NCBI RefSeq assembly: GCF_004803815.1
Contig: NZ_CP012544.1
Coordinates: forward strand, 496,001 to 560,000
Length of the DNA stretch: 64,000 nucleotides
From: Campylobacter showae
GTDB lineage: Bacteria; Campylobacterota; Campylobacteria; Campylobacterales; Campylobacteraceae
Direction: 5' to 3'
Part shown: piece by piece, positions 1-8,137 of the stretch
How positions within the stretch are numbered: the stretch's first letter is position 1
Layout: every line of letters starts with the position of its first letter
Notes under the pieces: generated by a model
Told to the model about the DNA's origin: nothing
The model's database searches: none
Seen by the model: the letters and a program-made list of their open reading frames with translations, nothing else
Program-made: the position numbers and the translations under genes

Positions 1-225
1 TACTTCTTTGTGCGTATGTATCTCGCCCGTAGCGGCCGCCGGAGAGCTAGCGCCGACTAGTTTTACTGGCTTATCTGTGTTATTTTTGATGTCGAAAAAC
101 AGAGCCGTATTTTTTGCGCCGGGAGGTGTAGCCTTGGCGTAGATATCAACGATCTCGATATCTGCGGCATTTGCAAAGCCCAAAGAGGCGGCTAATAGAG
201 ATAAAGCTAAAAATTTGCTTTTCAT
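1..225 (-). CDS. PCu(A)C-family periplasmic copper chaperone, C-terminus outside window
   Basis: Only the first 75 codons lie in the window; the gene continues past the left edge. The start is the ATG read leftward from 225, behind an AAAGGA-type ribosome site. Residues 1-20 are a signal peptide (Lys-rich start, Leu/Ala core, cleavage near Ala-Asn-Ala-Ala). The mature part carries the family motif ATPPGAKNTA, then an LVGASSP segment and an EIHTH segment holding a His of the type that binds Cu(I). Family knowledge: PCu(A)C (DUF461) proteins carry copper in the periplasm, often to cytochrome oxidase. The rest of the copper site cannot be checked here. The gene is divergent from the peptidoglycan gene at 357. 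Confidence 0.85.
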   Translation of the reverse strand, partial: MKSKFLALSLLAASLGFANAADIEIVDIYAKATPPGAKNTALFFDIKNNTDKPVKLVGASSPAAATGEIHTHKEV

Positions 226-261
226 TTTTTGCGTCCTTTATGTATAATTTTGATATTCGCT

Positions 262-267
262 ATTGTA
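262..267 (-). promoter_or_regulatory. Probable -10 box of the copper chaperone gene
   Basis: Read leftward the sequence is TGTTACAATAG, an extended -10 (TG, one base, TACAAT) about 37 bases before the ATG at 225. Campylobacter sigma-70 promoters often lack a clear -35 box, and none is obvious here. Confidence 0.5.
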
Positions 268-310
268 ACACAAAATAAAAGCTTTTTAAAATTTTTAAGA
301 GAAAATGTAA

Positions 311-316
311 TATAAT
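311..316 (+). promoter_or_regulatory. Probable -10 box of the pgp2-alr operon
   Basis: A perfect TATAAT lies 41 bases before the TTG start at 357, in an AT-rich divergent spacer with no recognisable -35 box. Confidence 0.6.
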
Positions 317-356
317 TCTGGCCTTTATTACGAAAATACTCAACGTTAGGGAAATT

Positions 357-1292
357 TTGAAAAAATTACTCGGCTTACTTATTTTTTATGCTTTTTTTTC
401 TCAAATTTTACTCGCCGAGGCTTTAGCGGACGCAAATTTGACGGGCGCTAAATACTGGCTAAAAAAGCTAGGCGCAGCCGACGTCAGATACGGCTACTAC
501 GAGGCTAAGACCAAAATCATCGTCGTAAATAAAGCGCAAAAAACCCTGCAAAGCTTCGAGTATGCAGGCGGCGCGCTGAAGGAAATTTTCTCGCAAAGCG
601 TGATAACGGGCAAAAGCGGGGATAAATTTAAAGAAGGCGACCTAAAAACGCCGGTCGGAGTTTATGACGTTACCGATAAATTTACGCCGTCCGATCCCTT
701 TTACGGGCCGCTCGCTATGTCGCTATCATACCCGAACGCCCACGACAAAGCCGCTCAAAAAACGGGCGGAGGCATCTGGATACACGGTCTGCCGATGAAA
801 GGCAAACGCGACGATGAAGTAAAAACGCGCGGCTGCGTGGCGTTTAACAACGACGCGCTGGTAAAATTCGGCAAACTAATCGGCAGCGAGGGCGTCGTGA
901 TAATCAGCGAAAGCCAGAAGGTAGACGCTAGCAAAGACGACATCGCGCGCGTGCTGGCGCATCTGCACGAATGGCTGCAGGCGTGGCGAGATAACGAAAC
1001 TAAAATTTACCTCGGCTTTTACGCGGACGAATTTGTAAAGATAGAGGGCAAAAATGCGCTAACGAGAGCCAAATTTGCCGAAAATAAAAAGAGAATTTTC
1101 GCGCTAAACGAAAAAAAGAGCATAAAAGCTTCAAATTTTAGCGTGACGCCGTATCCAAACGTCAAAGGGCAAAATCTTTTTAGGGTGGTTTTTGATGAGG
1201 ATTACGCTGCGCCTAGTCACGAATTTAAAGGAAAAAAAGAGCTCTATGTGCGCCTAGATAAAGATAAATTTAAAATCTTAACGGAGAAGTAA
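357..1292 (+). CDS. pgp2: Murein LD-carboxypeptidase / YkuD-domain protein (Pgp2/Csd6 type)
   Basis: Start is TTG (357) followed by a signal peptide of about 20 residues (KKLLGLLIFYAFFSQILLAE). A YkuD L,D-transpeptidase-fold domain spans about 45-190 and shows the catalytic pair: His143 in WIHGLP and Cys160 in TRGCVAF. Residues about 195-311 form a second domain (HLHEWLQAWRDN onward) that matches the NTF2-like C-terminal domain of Csd6/Pgp2. Those proteins trim peptidoglycan tetrapeptides to tripeptides and are needed for helical cell shape in Helicobacter pylori and C. jejuni. The two-domain layout and 311-residue length point to that branch rather than to a cross-linking LD-transpeptidase. 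It is followed directly by a small gene and alr, so the unit is devoted to the cell wall. Confidence 0.85.
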   Translation: MKKLLGLLIFYAFFSQILLAEALADANLTGAKYWLKKLGAADVRYGYYEAKTKIIVVNKAQKTLQSFEYAGGALKEIFSQSVITGKSGDKFKEGDLKTPVGVYDVTDKFTPSDPFYGPLAMSLSYPNAHDKAAQKTGGGIWIHGLPMKGKRDDEVKTRGCVAFNNDALVKFGKLIGSEGVVIISESQKVDASKDDIARVLAHLHEWLQAWRDNETKIYLGFYADEFVKIEGKNALTRAKFAENKKRIFALNEKKSIKASNFSVTPYPNVKGQNLFRVVFDEDYAAPSHEFKGKKELYVRLDKDKFKILTEK

Positions 1293-1535
1293 ATGCAAGA
1301 AAAAAAAGAAATAGTAAAAAATCAAATCGAGGAAATTTTAAAGGCTAGGAGCGAGTTTTTCGCCGAGCTAGACCGCCAGGTGCCAAAGGTTGCGGGCACG
1401 GACGTGTTTGACTTTGCGGCGGTTAAGGAAGCTGATCTAAAGGCTCTCTACGCCAAATTTTACTCTTACGATTATAGTATTAGGAAGCTACTTCCTAACG
1501 TTTATGAGGCGTTTGGTGTAAAATTTAATGTCTGA
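1293..1535 (+). CDS. Conserved small hypothetical protein (80 aa)
   Basis: It starts at ATG 1293, immediately after the pgp2 stop codon, and ends 8 bases inside alr, so it is translationally coupled on both sides. The protein is soluble, mostly helical and charged (KKEIVKNQIEEILKARSEFF), with no signal peptide, membrane segment or metal motif. I do not recognise a family. Context suggests co-expression with cell-wall genes and nothing more specific. Confidence 0.7.
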   Translation: MQEKKEIVKNQIEEILKARSEFFAELDRQVPKVAGTDVFDFAAVKEADLKALYAKFYSYDYSIRKLLPNVYEAFGVKFNV

Positions 1536-2529
1536 ACTCGTTTTAAACAGATCCGCCTACATCCATAATCTAACCAAAATTTGCGCCAAAGCAGGCGGCA
1601 AAGATCGCGTGATTTTGGTGCTAAAAGACAATGCCTACGGTCACGGAGCGGCGCTTGTGGGGCGTGAGGCGGCGAGCTACGGTATTAAATTTTGTGCGGT
1701 CAAAAACGAAGTCGAGGCGCGCGAGCTGGAGCCGTTTTTCGAGCATATTCTCATCCTTTCGCATATTCCTAACGGCGGCGAGAGCGAGCGATTTATCTAC
1801 TCAGTAAACGACATTTCGCTGATTGCTAAATTTAAAAAAGGCGCACGCGTGCATATCGCCGTCGATACGCTCATGCACCGAAACGGCGTCTCGGTGGGCG
1901 AAGTGCGCGCGGCATGCGAGTCGGCCTTGGCGCACGGACTGCAAATTTGCGGCGCATTTACGCACTTTAGAAGCGCCGAAGAGCTTAGTAGCGATTATTT
2001 CGTGCAGAGGCGAAATTTCGCCGCGGCAAAAGCCGTGGTGCGCGAAATTTGCGGCGACGGTTTGGTCTTTCACTCGCATAACTCTGCTGCGACCGAGCGC
2101 TTCGGCGAGCTAGCGGACGAGTACGTGCGCGTGGGCATCGCCGCCTACGGCTACGCGCAGTTTGACGATAGTTTGGGGCTAAAGCGCGTGGCGTCGCTCT
2201 GGGCGCATAAAGTTAGCGGTAGAGTACTAAAAAAAGGGCAATGCGCGGGCTACGGCGCTAAATTTTGCGCGAGCGAGGATATGCAAATCGCCGTTTACGA
2301 CCTGGGCTACGGCGACGGGCTGCTGCGATACACGGGCGAGGGCGAGCTAAAGACGGCGGGCGGACAGCGACTGCTTGGCAAAATGTCGATGGATAGCTTT
2401 TGCTGCGAAGACGCGGGCGATAGAATTTGCGTATTTGACGATGCGCGCGTTTGGGCGGATTTTTTCGGTACGATCAGTTATGATGTTTTGACTAAGCTTT
2501 CGCCTAGTATCTCAAGGCGGTTTGAGTAA
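1528..2529 (+). CDS. alr: Alanine racemase
   Basis: PLP enzyme interconverting L- and D-alanine, which supplies D-Ala for peptidoglycan. The PLP lysine is Lys33 in VLKDNAYGHG, the Campylobacter form of the usual KADAYGHG. The C-terminal beta-domain has AGYGAKF, whose Tyr is the second catalytic base, and DLGYGDG. An MSMDSF motif sits near residue 288. At 333 residues it is slightly shorter than most homologues (about 360) but complete. The ATG at 1528 overlaps the previous gene by 8 bases. It is the last gene of the pgp2 unit. Confidence 0.93.
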   Translation: MSELVLNRSAYIHNLTKICAKAGGKDRVILVLKDNAYGHGAALVGREAASYGIKFCAVKNEVEARELEPFFEHILILSHIPNGGESERFIYSVNDISLIAKFKKGARVHIAVDTLMHRNGVSVGEVRAACESALAHGLQICGAFTHFRSAEELSSDYFVQRRNFAAAKAVVREICGDGLVFHSHNSAATERFGELADEYVRVGIAAYGYAQFDDSLGLKRVASLWAHKVSGRVLKKGQCAGYGAKFCASEDMQIAVYDLGYGDGLLRYTGEGELKTAGGQRLLGKMSMDSFCCEDAGDRICVFDDARVWADFFGTISYDVLTKLSPSISRRFE

Positions 2530-3021
2530 AACTTCTCGCAAGTCCGCTTGAGCTCGCAGGTAGCAAACCCTGCGTGCAGAACTAGTGACAAAAGCTAGCT
2601 TTTCAAATTTATGAGCTTAGTCTGCTATCTTCAAAAACGTAAATTTGCCGTCTGATTCAAATTTACGCCGAATTTTGCCTATACCAGCCCGTGGTTTTGT
2701 AAATTTAAGACATCGTTTGGCGGTAAAAAATTTATCGCTTTTTTCTTGGGCGGCATCGTGCTAATTTTTTTGATTACCGATTTGTAGCCCGCCATATCAG
2801 CGGGCAAAGCATTTTATGTTTTAAGGCGTTATCGTATTTGTTCTTATGCCTCTACGCCCGCGTTTTAATTTGGATTTGCGATAAAATCGGACAAGATTCC
2901 ATGCGGCTAAATTTTCGTAGCGGCGTCAAATTTACGCAGGGTTAGCGTGGGTCGTTTGGATTTTTAAAGCCGCGACGTAAATTTGCCGCCATGCGAATTT
3001 GCATTCCGCCAATTCTCAAAT
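2530..3021. other. 492-bp spacer between convergent genes, with hairpins and a possible gene remnant
   Basis: No intact gene is seen. A 6-bp GCCCGC/GCGGGC hairpin (2787-2805) followed by an AT-rich run could end the alr transcript. Directly before it, one frame ending at TAG 2785-2787 reads as a hydrophobic stretch (KKFIAFFLGGIVLIFLITDL) but has no ATG, GTG or TTG start after the upstream TGA. AAATTTG/CAAATTT words recur throughout. Confidence 0.6.
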
Positions 3022-3858
3022 TTACTTTAAAATATCTTCAAGCGCCGTTTTTAGATCGCTAAATTTAAAGCTAAATCCGCTCTCTATCAAGGCTTTGGGA
3101 TAGACTTTCGCACCCTCAAGTAGCACGATTGATCCCTCGCCAAACATCAAATTTAACGCAAATTTAGGCACTTTAAAAAACGTCGGTCGCCCCAAAACCT
3201 CGCCTAAAATTTGAGTAAACTTGACGTTGGTGCTAGGGTGTGGCGAAACGAGATTAAAGACGCCGCTTTGACGGTTTTGTAGGGTAAATTTAAACGCTTC
3301 CAGCAAATCAGCGATGTGAATCCAGCAAAACGCCTGCTCTCCGCTACCGAGCTTTCCGCCAAGACCGAGCCTAAATGCGGGCAGCATCTTAGCCAGTGCG
3401 CCACCTCGCCCCAGCACCACGCCTAGGCGAAATATCGCCGTTTGCGTCCGCGCTTTGGCGGCCTCGCTCTCCCACTCGCATGCTAGTTCGCCCAAAAATC
3501 CGCGGTCAAATTTGACCGAGCTCTCGTCGTGACTAAGGCCGTTTTCGTAGATACCCACAGCCGAAGCGCTGATGAAAAAGGGCGGATTTTCTAGCTCGTT
3601 TATAGCGCAAACCAGCGCGCGAGTCGTCTCTATCCTGCTTGCGCGAAGCTGCTTTTTATACGCCTCGCTCCACCTTGCGGCGATAGAAGCGCCTGCTAAA
3701 TTTATAACCGCATCGCAGCCGCCGATGAGGTTTTTGAGCGCGTCTTTGTCTGCGTAGGCGGCTCGCGGTATGGCTACGACCTCGTGACCTTTGGCTCTAA
3801 AAAATCTGCAAAGCTCGCCGCCGATAAATCCGCTCGTGCCGTTTACGGCTATTTTCAT
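3022..3858 (-). CDS. TIGR01777-family NAD(P)-binding epimerase/oxidoreductase (YfcH-like)
   Basis: Extended short-chain dehydrogenase fold. The N-terminal NAD(P) motif is GTSGFIGGEL (residues 8-17), followed by VINLAGASIAARW, which is diagnostic of the TIGR01777/SDR39U1 group, and a FISASAVGIYEN segment at the catalytic Ser/Tyr region. The family is widespread but its substrate is unknown; a sugar-nucleotide role is often assumed without proof. Length (278) is close to the usual 295-300. It lies 144 bases downstream of htpX on the same strand and is separated from it by AAATTT-rich DNA, so it may be transcribed alone. Confidence 0.85.
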   Translation of the reverse strand: MKIAVNGTSGFIGGELCRFFRAKGHEVVAIPRAAYADKDALKNLIGGCDAVINLAGASIAARWSEAYKKQLRASRIETTRALVCAINELENPPFFISASAVGIYENGLSHDESSVKFDRGFLGELACEWESEAAKARTQTAIFRLGVVLGRGGALAKMLPAFRLGLGGKLGSGEQAFCWIHIADLLEAFKFTLQNRQSGVFNLVSPHPSTNVKFTQILGEVLGRPTFFKVPKFALNLMFGEGSIVLLEGAKVYPKALIESGFSFKFSDLKTALEDILK

Positions 3859-3928
3859 ATTTTGCCTTTTTGATAAATTTTTATTTTGACGCGTACGGCT
3901 AAATTTGACGCGACGCAGGGTTAAATTT

Positions 3929-3946
3929 AGCGTTAAATTTAACGCT
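3929..3946. repeat. 18-bp perfect palindrome
   Basis: AGCGTTAAATTTAACGCT reads the same on both strands. It sits in the spacer between htpX and the epimerase gene, surrounded by AAATTTG words. It could be a symmetric operator or a weak terminator stem; nothing in the sequence decides between these. Confidence 0.5.
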
Positions 3947-4002
3947 CAAGCCATTTCGCTTAAATTTGCCGGCAAAACGAGGGCTTAAATTTGCCGTCAA
4001 AT

Positions 4003-4878
4003 TTACTTTCTAAAATACTCTTTCACGCCGTTTTCGCCATCTAGTTGCGAGCGTAAATTTTCTAGCGCGGCGATACGATCTTGGGTGCTCGGGTGTGTGC
4101 GAAATAGCGAACCCAGCGCGCTTTTTACGCCGCTAAATGGATTTATGATAAACATATGCGCGCTTTGTTCGTCGGCGTTTGCCATCACACGTCCGCGCGC
4201 GTAGTCCTCGAGCTTTCGCAGCGCGCCGGCTAGGTGCTGGGGCTTGCCGGTTATCATCGCTGCGCCCCTATCGGCCTCAAACTCCCGCGCCCGCGAGATC
4301 GCCATGCGTATGATCGTGGCGGCTAGCGGCATGATGACGGCTAGGGCGATTAACATTAGCGGATTTTGCTTGCCTTGACGGTTTGCCGCGCCAAACTGCG
4401 CGAAATTTGCCAGTATCGCGATCGCTCCCGCAAAAACCGCCGCGATAGAGCCCGTTAGGATGTCGTAGTGGCGCACGTGACTTAGCTCGTGAGCTAGCAC
4501 GCCCTCGATCTCGTCTTTGTTTAGTATATTTAGCAGTCCCTCGGTCACGGCTACCGCGGCGTGGCTAGGGTTGCGACCCGTGGCAAATGCGTTTGGTACG
4601 GCTTCTGGGATGATGTAGATCTTTGGCATCGGCAAATTTGCCTTCGCGCAAAGCTCGCGCACGATCTGATAAAGTCCCGTCGCATGCGCCTCGTCAACGG
4701 GTACGGCTCGGTAGTGCTTTAGCACGAGGGTGTCCGAGAAAAAATACGAAAAGAAGTTCATCCCAAGCGCAGCTAAAAATGCCACCAGCATGCCGCTAGT
4801 GCCGCCTATCGCGCCGCCCACGGCTACGAAAAGCAGCATTAGCACTGTCATCAAAAATGCGGTTTTAAAAAGTTCCAT
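4003..4878 (-). CDS. htpX: Membrane zinc metalloprotease HtpX
   Basis: M48 family protease that degrades misfolded or damaged inner-membrane proteins. Two N-terminal membrane segments (about 7-24 and 28-48) come before the zinc motif HELSH at 130-134. Two more hydrophobic segments follow (about 143-160 and 174-192), then the third zinc ligand in [11 protein letters not shown] near residue 214. Length 291 matches the family (about 285-300). It is the sixth gene of the leftward ribA unit, 23 bases after the SUKH-like gene. Confidence 0.95.
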   Translation of the reverse strand: MELFKTAFLMTVLMLLFVAVGGAIGGTSGMLVAFLAALGMNFFSYFFSDTLVLKHYRAVPVDEAHATGLYQIVRELCAKANLPMPKIYIIPEAVPNAFATGRNPSHAAVAVTEGLLNILNKDEIEGVLAHELSHVRHYDILTGSIAAVFAGAIAILANFAQFGAANRQGKQNPLMLIALAVIMPLAATIIRMAISRAREFEADRGAAMITGKPQHLAGALRKLEDYARGRVMANADEQSAHMFIINPFSGVKSALGSLFRTHPSTQDRIAALENLRSQLDGENGVKEYFRK

Positions 4879-4901
4879 TTGTTTCCTTTGCTCGTAAAAT
4901 T

Positions 4902-5237
4902 TTACGAAAATATCTCGCCGCGGTCTTTTATCTTTTCTATGAGGGCGAAAATATCTTTCTCCGCCATGCGCATCGGAGCCGAGCCCAGCGCGCCTAGATC
5001 GTTTAGATAAATCGCATCGTCCGAGTTTAATTTTATAAAAAATCCCAGGTCGCCGTCTTGGCCTATCATATAAAAATTTGGCTCATAAAGCGCTACTTCG
5101 TAGGTTTCGTTTCGCTCGGCAAGAGACGCGCGCCCGTATAGATACGCACCCGCTCCCGCTTCGTTAAAAACCTCCACGCACTCCTCGCCCTCGATATTTT
5201 CTAAAAATTTCAGATATAACGGCGGAAATTTTATCAT
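4902..5237 (-). CDS. Small hypothetical protein with possible SUKH (SMI1/KNR4)-like fold
   Basis: 111 residues, soluble and acidic. The start [16 protein letters not shown] and the central run [20 protein letters not shown] followed by LNDLG resemble SUKH/SMI1-KNR4 proteins, in which a short N-terminal helix is followed by strands with a G(D/N)GD pattern and an aromatic-rich turn. That assignment is my inference from the pattern only. Many SUKH proteins are immunity proteins to secreted toxins, but no toxin gene is nearby. It overlaps the upstream gene by 4 bases, which suggests stable operon membership. Confidence 0.65.
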   Translation of the reverse strand: MIKFPPLYLKFLENIEGEECVEVFNEAGAGAYLYGRASLAERNETYEVALYEPNFYMIGQDGDLGFFIKLNSDDAIYLNDLGALGSAPMRMAEKDIFALIEKIKDRGEIFS

Positions 5238-5611
5238 CGTTTATCCTTGCCTATTACGGCGGTTTTAAATATCGCGGCGTCCGCGCCAGTCTCGCTAAGC
5301 GCGGCTAGCTCGCTTTGGCTCTCTATAATAACACAAATTTGAGCGTCAAATAGATAATCCTGTGCCAGTTTTGCCGTTTTGCCGGCAAGCTCGCGGGGCA
5401 CGACGATAAATTTCGCTCCGGCCGCGTTTGCGACGATGATTTCGTTTAGATTTTCCGTCTCGACGCAAAACTGGGCGCCGAGCTCCTGCGCGCGCTCTAT
5501 CGCTGCTGCGTCAAATTTAAACAAATTTTGTTTGCCCGCTTCGATCTGCTCTACGTTTTCGCGCCAAAACAGCGGCTCATAGGGTACTAGCTCGTGGCCT
5601 ATTAGTTTCAT
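5234..5611 (-). CDS. Conserved hypothetical protein (125 aa)
   Basis: Soluble protein with alternating helices and strands. It contains an 'AIERAQELGAQFCVETENLN' stretch and an ANAAGAKFIVVP stretch that look like successive units of an alpha/beta fold. There is no catalytic motif I can name and no signal peptide. It overlaps both neighbours by 4 bases (ATGA type), so it is translated in step with the PP0621-like and SUKH-like genes. It may belong to a lineage-specific family. Confidence 0.65.
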   Translation of the reverse strand: MKLIGHELVPYEPLFWRENVEQIEAGKQNLFKFDAAAIERAQELGAQFCVETENLNEIIVANAAGAKFIVVPRELAGKTAKLAQDYLFDAQICVIIESQSELAALSETGADAAIFKTAVIGKDKR

Positions 5612-5832
5612 TTTCTATCCTTTATACAGTCCTCGCAGACGTATCCGCCGCCGCTTATTACGGCGTCTTTTGCCTCTATAAAGGTGCCGCATTTTTTACA
5701 TTCGACGAAATTTTCGGCATCTTTGTCTTCTTTTTTTGCGCCGCCTTTTACGCCTCTTTTGACGCGGGTTTTAAAAAATATCATATAAATCGCGATTAAA
5801 ACCGCTAAAAAAGCCAAAATTTTAAATAACAT
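5608..5832 (-). CDS. PP0621-family small membrane zinc-ribbon-like protein
   Basis: 74 residues: one N-terminal membrane helix (about 3-20), a basic linker (KTRVKRGVKGGAKK), then a four-cysteine knuckle, CKKCGTF and CEDCIKD, that should bind zinc on the cytoplasmic side. This layout (anchor, linker, CxxC-CxxC) is that of the PP0621 family, whose function is unknown. It overlaps rsmG by 11 bases and the next gene by 4. Confidence 0.8.
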   Translation of the reverse strand: MLFKILAFLAVLIAIYMIFFKTRVKRGVKGGAKKEDKDAENFVECKKCGTFIEAKDAVISGGGYVCEDCIKDRK

Positions 5833-6379
5833 CGCCGCCCTTTATAAATACGTAATTTCGGTTGCCGCGCCCGTAAATTTGAGCATTGAGCCCCTCTAGC
5901 TCACTTTGCACGCTGCTTCCTTTGTAGAGTAAAATTTGAGTTTGCGCGTCAAAAAAGCCGTTGCAAATCCCAAGTAAATCTTTCGTTTTCATCAGCGCGC
6001 GGCTCGTGATCAGCTGCGCCGCAAAGGGCTCGCCGTCCTCGATCTTACAAGATTTTACGCGCACGTTTGTTAAATTTAGCTCAGCCTTGACATAGCTTAG
6101 AAACGCCGATTTTTTCGGGCTAGGCTCAAAGAGATGCCACTCGCACTCCCTTAAAATCATCGCGAGAAATATCGCGGGAAAGCCCGCTCCGCTGCCCACA
6201 TCGATCGCCGTTTTAGCGTCCAAAATTTGCGGGAAAATTTCAAGCGGAGCTATGCTATCGGCTATCTGCTCGTTTAAATTTTTGTAGCTAGTTAGGCTGT
6301 GCACGCGGTTAAATTTAGCCAAAATTTCGCTAAATTTCGCCGTTTGCGCATCAAAGTCCCTCGGCAGGTCAATTTTCAT
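5822..6379 (-). CDS. rsmG: 16S rRNA (guanine-N7)-methyltransferase RsmG (GidB)
   Basis: Methylates G527 (E. coli numbering) of 16S rRNA using S-adenosylmethionine. The SAM-binding motif IDVGSGAGFPAIFLA lies near residues 63-77; SLTSYKN and LFEPSPKKSAFL are further family motifs. Length 185 is typical for the Campylobacter form (E. coli 207). It overlaps ribA by 11 bases. Loss of this enzyme is known to give low-level streptomycin resistance in several bacteria; the gene here is intact. Confidence 0.93.
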   Translation of the reverse strand: MKIDLPRDFDAQTAKFSEILAKFNRVHSLTSYKNLNEQIADSIAPLEIFPQILDAKTAIDVGSGAGFPAIFLAMILRECEWHLFEPSPKKSAFLSYVKAELNLTNVRVKSCKIEDGEPFAAQLITSRALMKTKDLLGICNGFFDAQTQILLYKGSSVQSELEGLNAQIYGRGNRNYVFIKGGDVI

Positions 6380-6941
6380 CTAGCATATGCCCCATCTGCT
6401 CTTTTTTCACGCGCAGGTAGTTTTCGTTAAATTTGTTCGCGTGTATGACGATCGGCACGCGAGAGACGATTTGCACGCACTTTAGTCCCGACAGTTTTTT
6501 CGGGTTATTGGTTAGCAAATTTATCTTTTCGATGCCGAAGTGCTTTAAGATAAAATCCACGATCTCGTACGTGCGCTCGTCGGCCTTAAAGCCTAGCTGA
6601 TGGTTTGCCTCGATGGTGTCAAGGCCCTCGTCTTGCAGGTGATAGGCGTTTACTTTGTTTAGTAGGCCGATATTTCGCCCCTCTTGGCGTAGATAAATCA
6701 CCATGCCGCCGTGCTCCTCGATGTATTTTAGGCTGGCCTCTAGCTGGTCGCGGCAGTCGCACTTGAGACTACCGATCGCATCGCCCGTTAGGCACTCGGA
6801 GTGGATGCGGACGTTTACGACCTCGCCGAAAGGTTTTTTATATATCGCCAAATGTTCCTTCTCGCCCTCCTTAAAGGCCTTTATCTCGAATATCCCGAAA
6901 CGAGAGGGTAAATTTGCCGTATTTGAAAGCTCGATATTCAT
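6369..6941 (-). CDS. ribA: GTP cyclohydrolase II
   Basis: First step of riboflavin synthesis: opens the GTP imidazole ring and releases formate and pyrophosphate. Zinc ligands Cys50, Cys61 and Cys63 are present in HSECLTGDAIGSLKCDC; the catalytic segment LRQEGRNIGL and the C-terminal NNPKK motif are intact. At 190 residues it is a stand-alone RibA, not fused to RibB. It is the first gene of a leftward operon and divergent from hemB across a 61-base spacer that must hold both promoters. Confidence 0.95.
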   Translation of the reverse strand: MNIELSNTANLPSRFGIFEIKAFKEGEKEHLAIYKKPFGEVVNVRIHSECLTGDAIGSLKCDCRDQLEASLKYIEEHGGMVIYLRQEGRNIGLLNKVNAYHLQDEGLDTIEANHQLGFKADERTYEIVDFILKHFGIEKINLLTNNPKKLSGLKCVQIVSRVPIVIHANKFNENYLRVKKEQMGHMLDEN

Positions 6942-7002
6942 AAATTTTTAACTCCTATTATGTTACACTAAGCGTAAATTGTAGCGAAGTAAAAGGAAAA
7001 TT

Positions 7003-7974
7003 ATGTTTAAACGTTTTAGAAGGCTCAGGATAAATCCCGCAATCAGAGAGATGGTGCGCGAAACTAGCGTTTGCGCGAGCGATTTTATCTATCCGCTTTT
7101 CGTCGTCGAGGGCAAGGGTGTGAAAAAAGAGATAAGCTCGATGCCGGGCGTCTTTCAGATGAGTTTGGACGAAATTTTAAAAGAGTGCGAAATCGTACGA
7201 AATTTGGGCATAAAAGCGGTTATTTTATTTGGAATCCCTAGCCTAAAAGATAGCGTAGGCAGCGACGCTCTAAGCGACGAGGGTATCATAGCGACCGCGC
7301 TTCGAGCGATAAAGGATAAATTTCCTGATCTGGTCGTGATAACAGATCTTTGCTTTTGCGAGTACACCGATCACGGTCACTGCGGCATCCTAGATCACGT
7401 CCACCAGACCGTCGATAACGACGCGACGCTAGAGATCTCCGCTAAACAAGCTCTGATTCACGCCAGAAACGGCGCCGATATGATCGCTCCAAGCGGTATG
7501 ATGGACGGCATCATCGCTACCTTGCGCGGTGCGCTGGATTTGAGCGGATACGAAAATTTGCCGATTATGGCGTATTCGACCAAATTTGCTTCGGCGTACT
7601 ACGGGCCGTTTCGCGACGTAGCGGAGAGCGCGCCAAGTTTCGGCGATAGAAAGAGCTACCAGATGGATCCCGCAAACCGCCTGGAGGCCGTGAGCGAGAG
7701 CCTAGAAGACGAGGCGCAGGGGGCCGATATCTTGATGGTAAAGCCCGCCCTTGCGTATCTAGACATAATCCGCGATCTGCGCGAGGCTACGAGACTGCCG
7801 ATCTGCGCGTATAACGTGAGCGGCGAATACGCTCTGCTAAAAGCCGCAGCAAAAGCGGGCGTCATCGACTACGAGCGCGTGATGATGGAGACGCTAGTCG
7901 GGTTTAAGAGGGCGGGGGCTGACCTGATAATAAGCTATCATGCCAAAGAAGCCGCTGCTTTACTAAGAAAATAG
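7003..7974 (+). CDS. hemB: Delta-aminolevulinic acid dehydratase (porphobilinogen synthase)
   Basis: Condenses two 5-aminolevulinate molecules to porphobilinogen in haem synthesis. The metal site [13 protein letters not shown] carries Cys117, Cys119 and Cys127, so this is the zinc-dependent type. The two active-site lysines lie in [13 protein letters not shown] (near 194) and LMVKPALAY (near 247). Length 323 is typical. An AAAGGAAA ribosome site precedes the ATG. A second haem gene, hemN, follows further down the same strand. Confidence 0.96.
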   Translation: MFKRFRRLRINPAIREMVRETSVCASDFIYPLFVVEGKGVKKEISSMPGVFQMSLDEILKECEIVRNLGIKAVILFGIPSLKDSVGSDALSDEGIIATALRAIKDKFPDLVVITDLCFCEYTDHGHCGILDHVHQTVDNDATLEISAKQALIHARNGADMIAPSGMMDGIIATLRGALDLSGYENLPIMAYSTKFASAYYGPFRDVAESAPSFGDRKSYQMDPANRLEAVSESLEDEAQGADILMVKPALAYLDIIRDLREATRLPICAYNVSGEYALLKAAAKAGVIDYERVMMETLVGFKRAGADLIISYHAKEAAALLRK

Positions 7975-7983
7975 CGGCTCGTC

Positions 7984-8086
7984 TCGCGAGTATCTTTGCT
8001 TGATTTCGTAAATTTCGCCCTGCGATAGGCTACATGCCTTATCTTGGGACGAAATTTACTTCAAAACAAGCAAATCTATCTCGCGA
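7984..8086. repeat. Long nested inverted repeat between hemB and argF
   Basis: Nested arms face each other: TCGCGAG 7984-7990 with CTCGCGA 8080-8086; TTTGCTTG 7995-8002 with CAAGCAAA 8067-8074; GTAAATTTCG 8008-8017 with CGAAATTTAC 8050-8059; CCC 8018-8020 with GGG 8046-8048; and an imperfect GATAGGC/GCCTTATC tip. Folded as RNA or a cruciform, this makes one 103-nt stem filling almost the whole spacer. It may stop hemB transcription or be a palindromic repeat. No U-run follows directly, so a simple rho-independent terminator is unlikely. Confidence 0.75.
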
Positions 8087-8137
8087 TACTTCGCCTTGAA
8101 AATTTGTGGGCAAATTTGGGAATTTAAGGGGGGCAAA

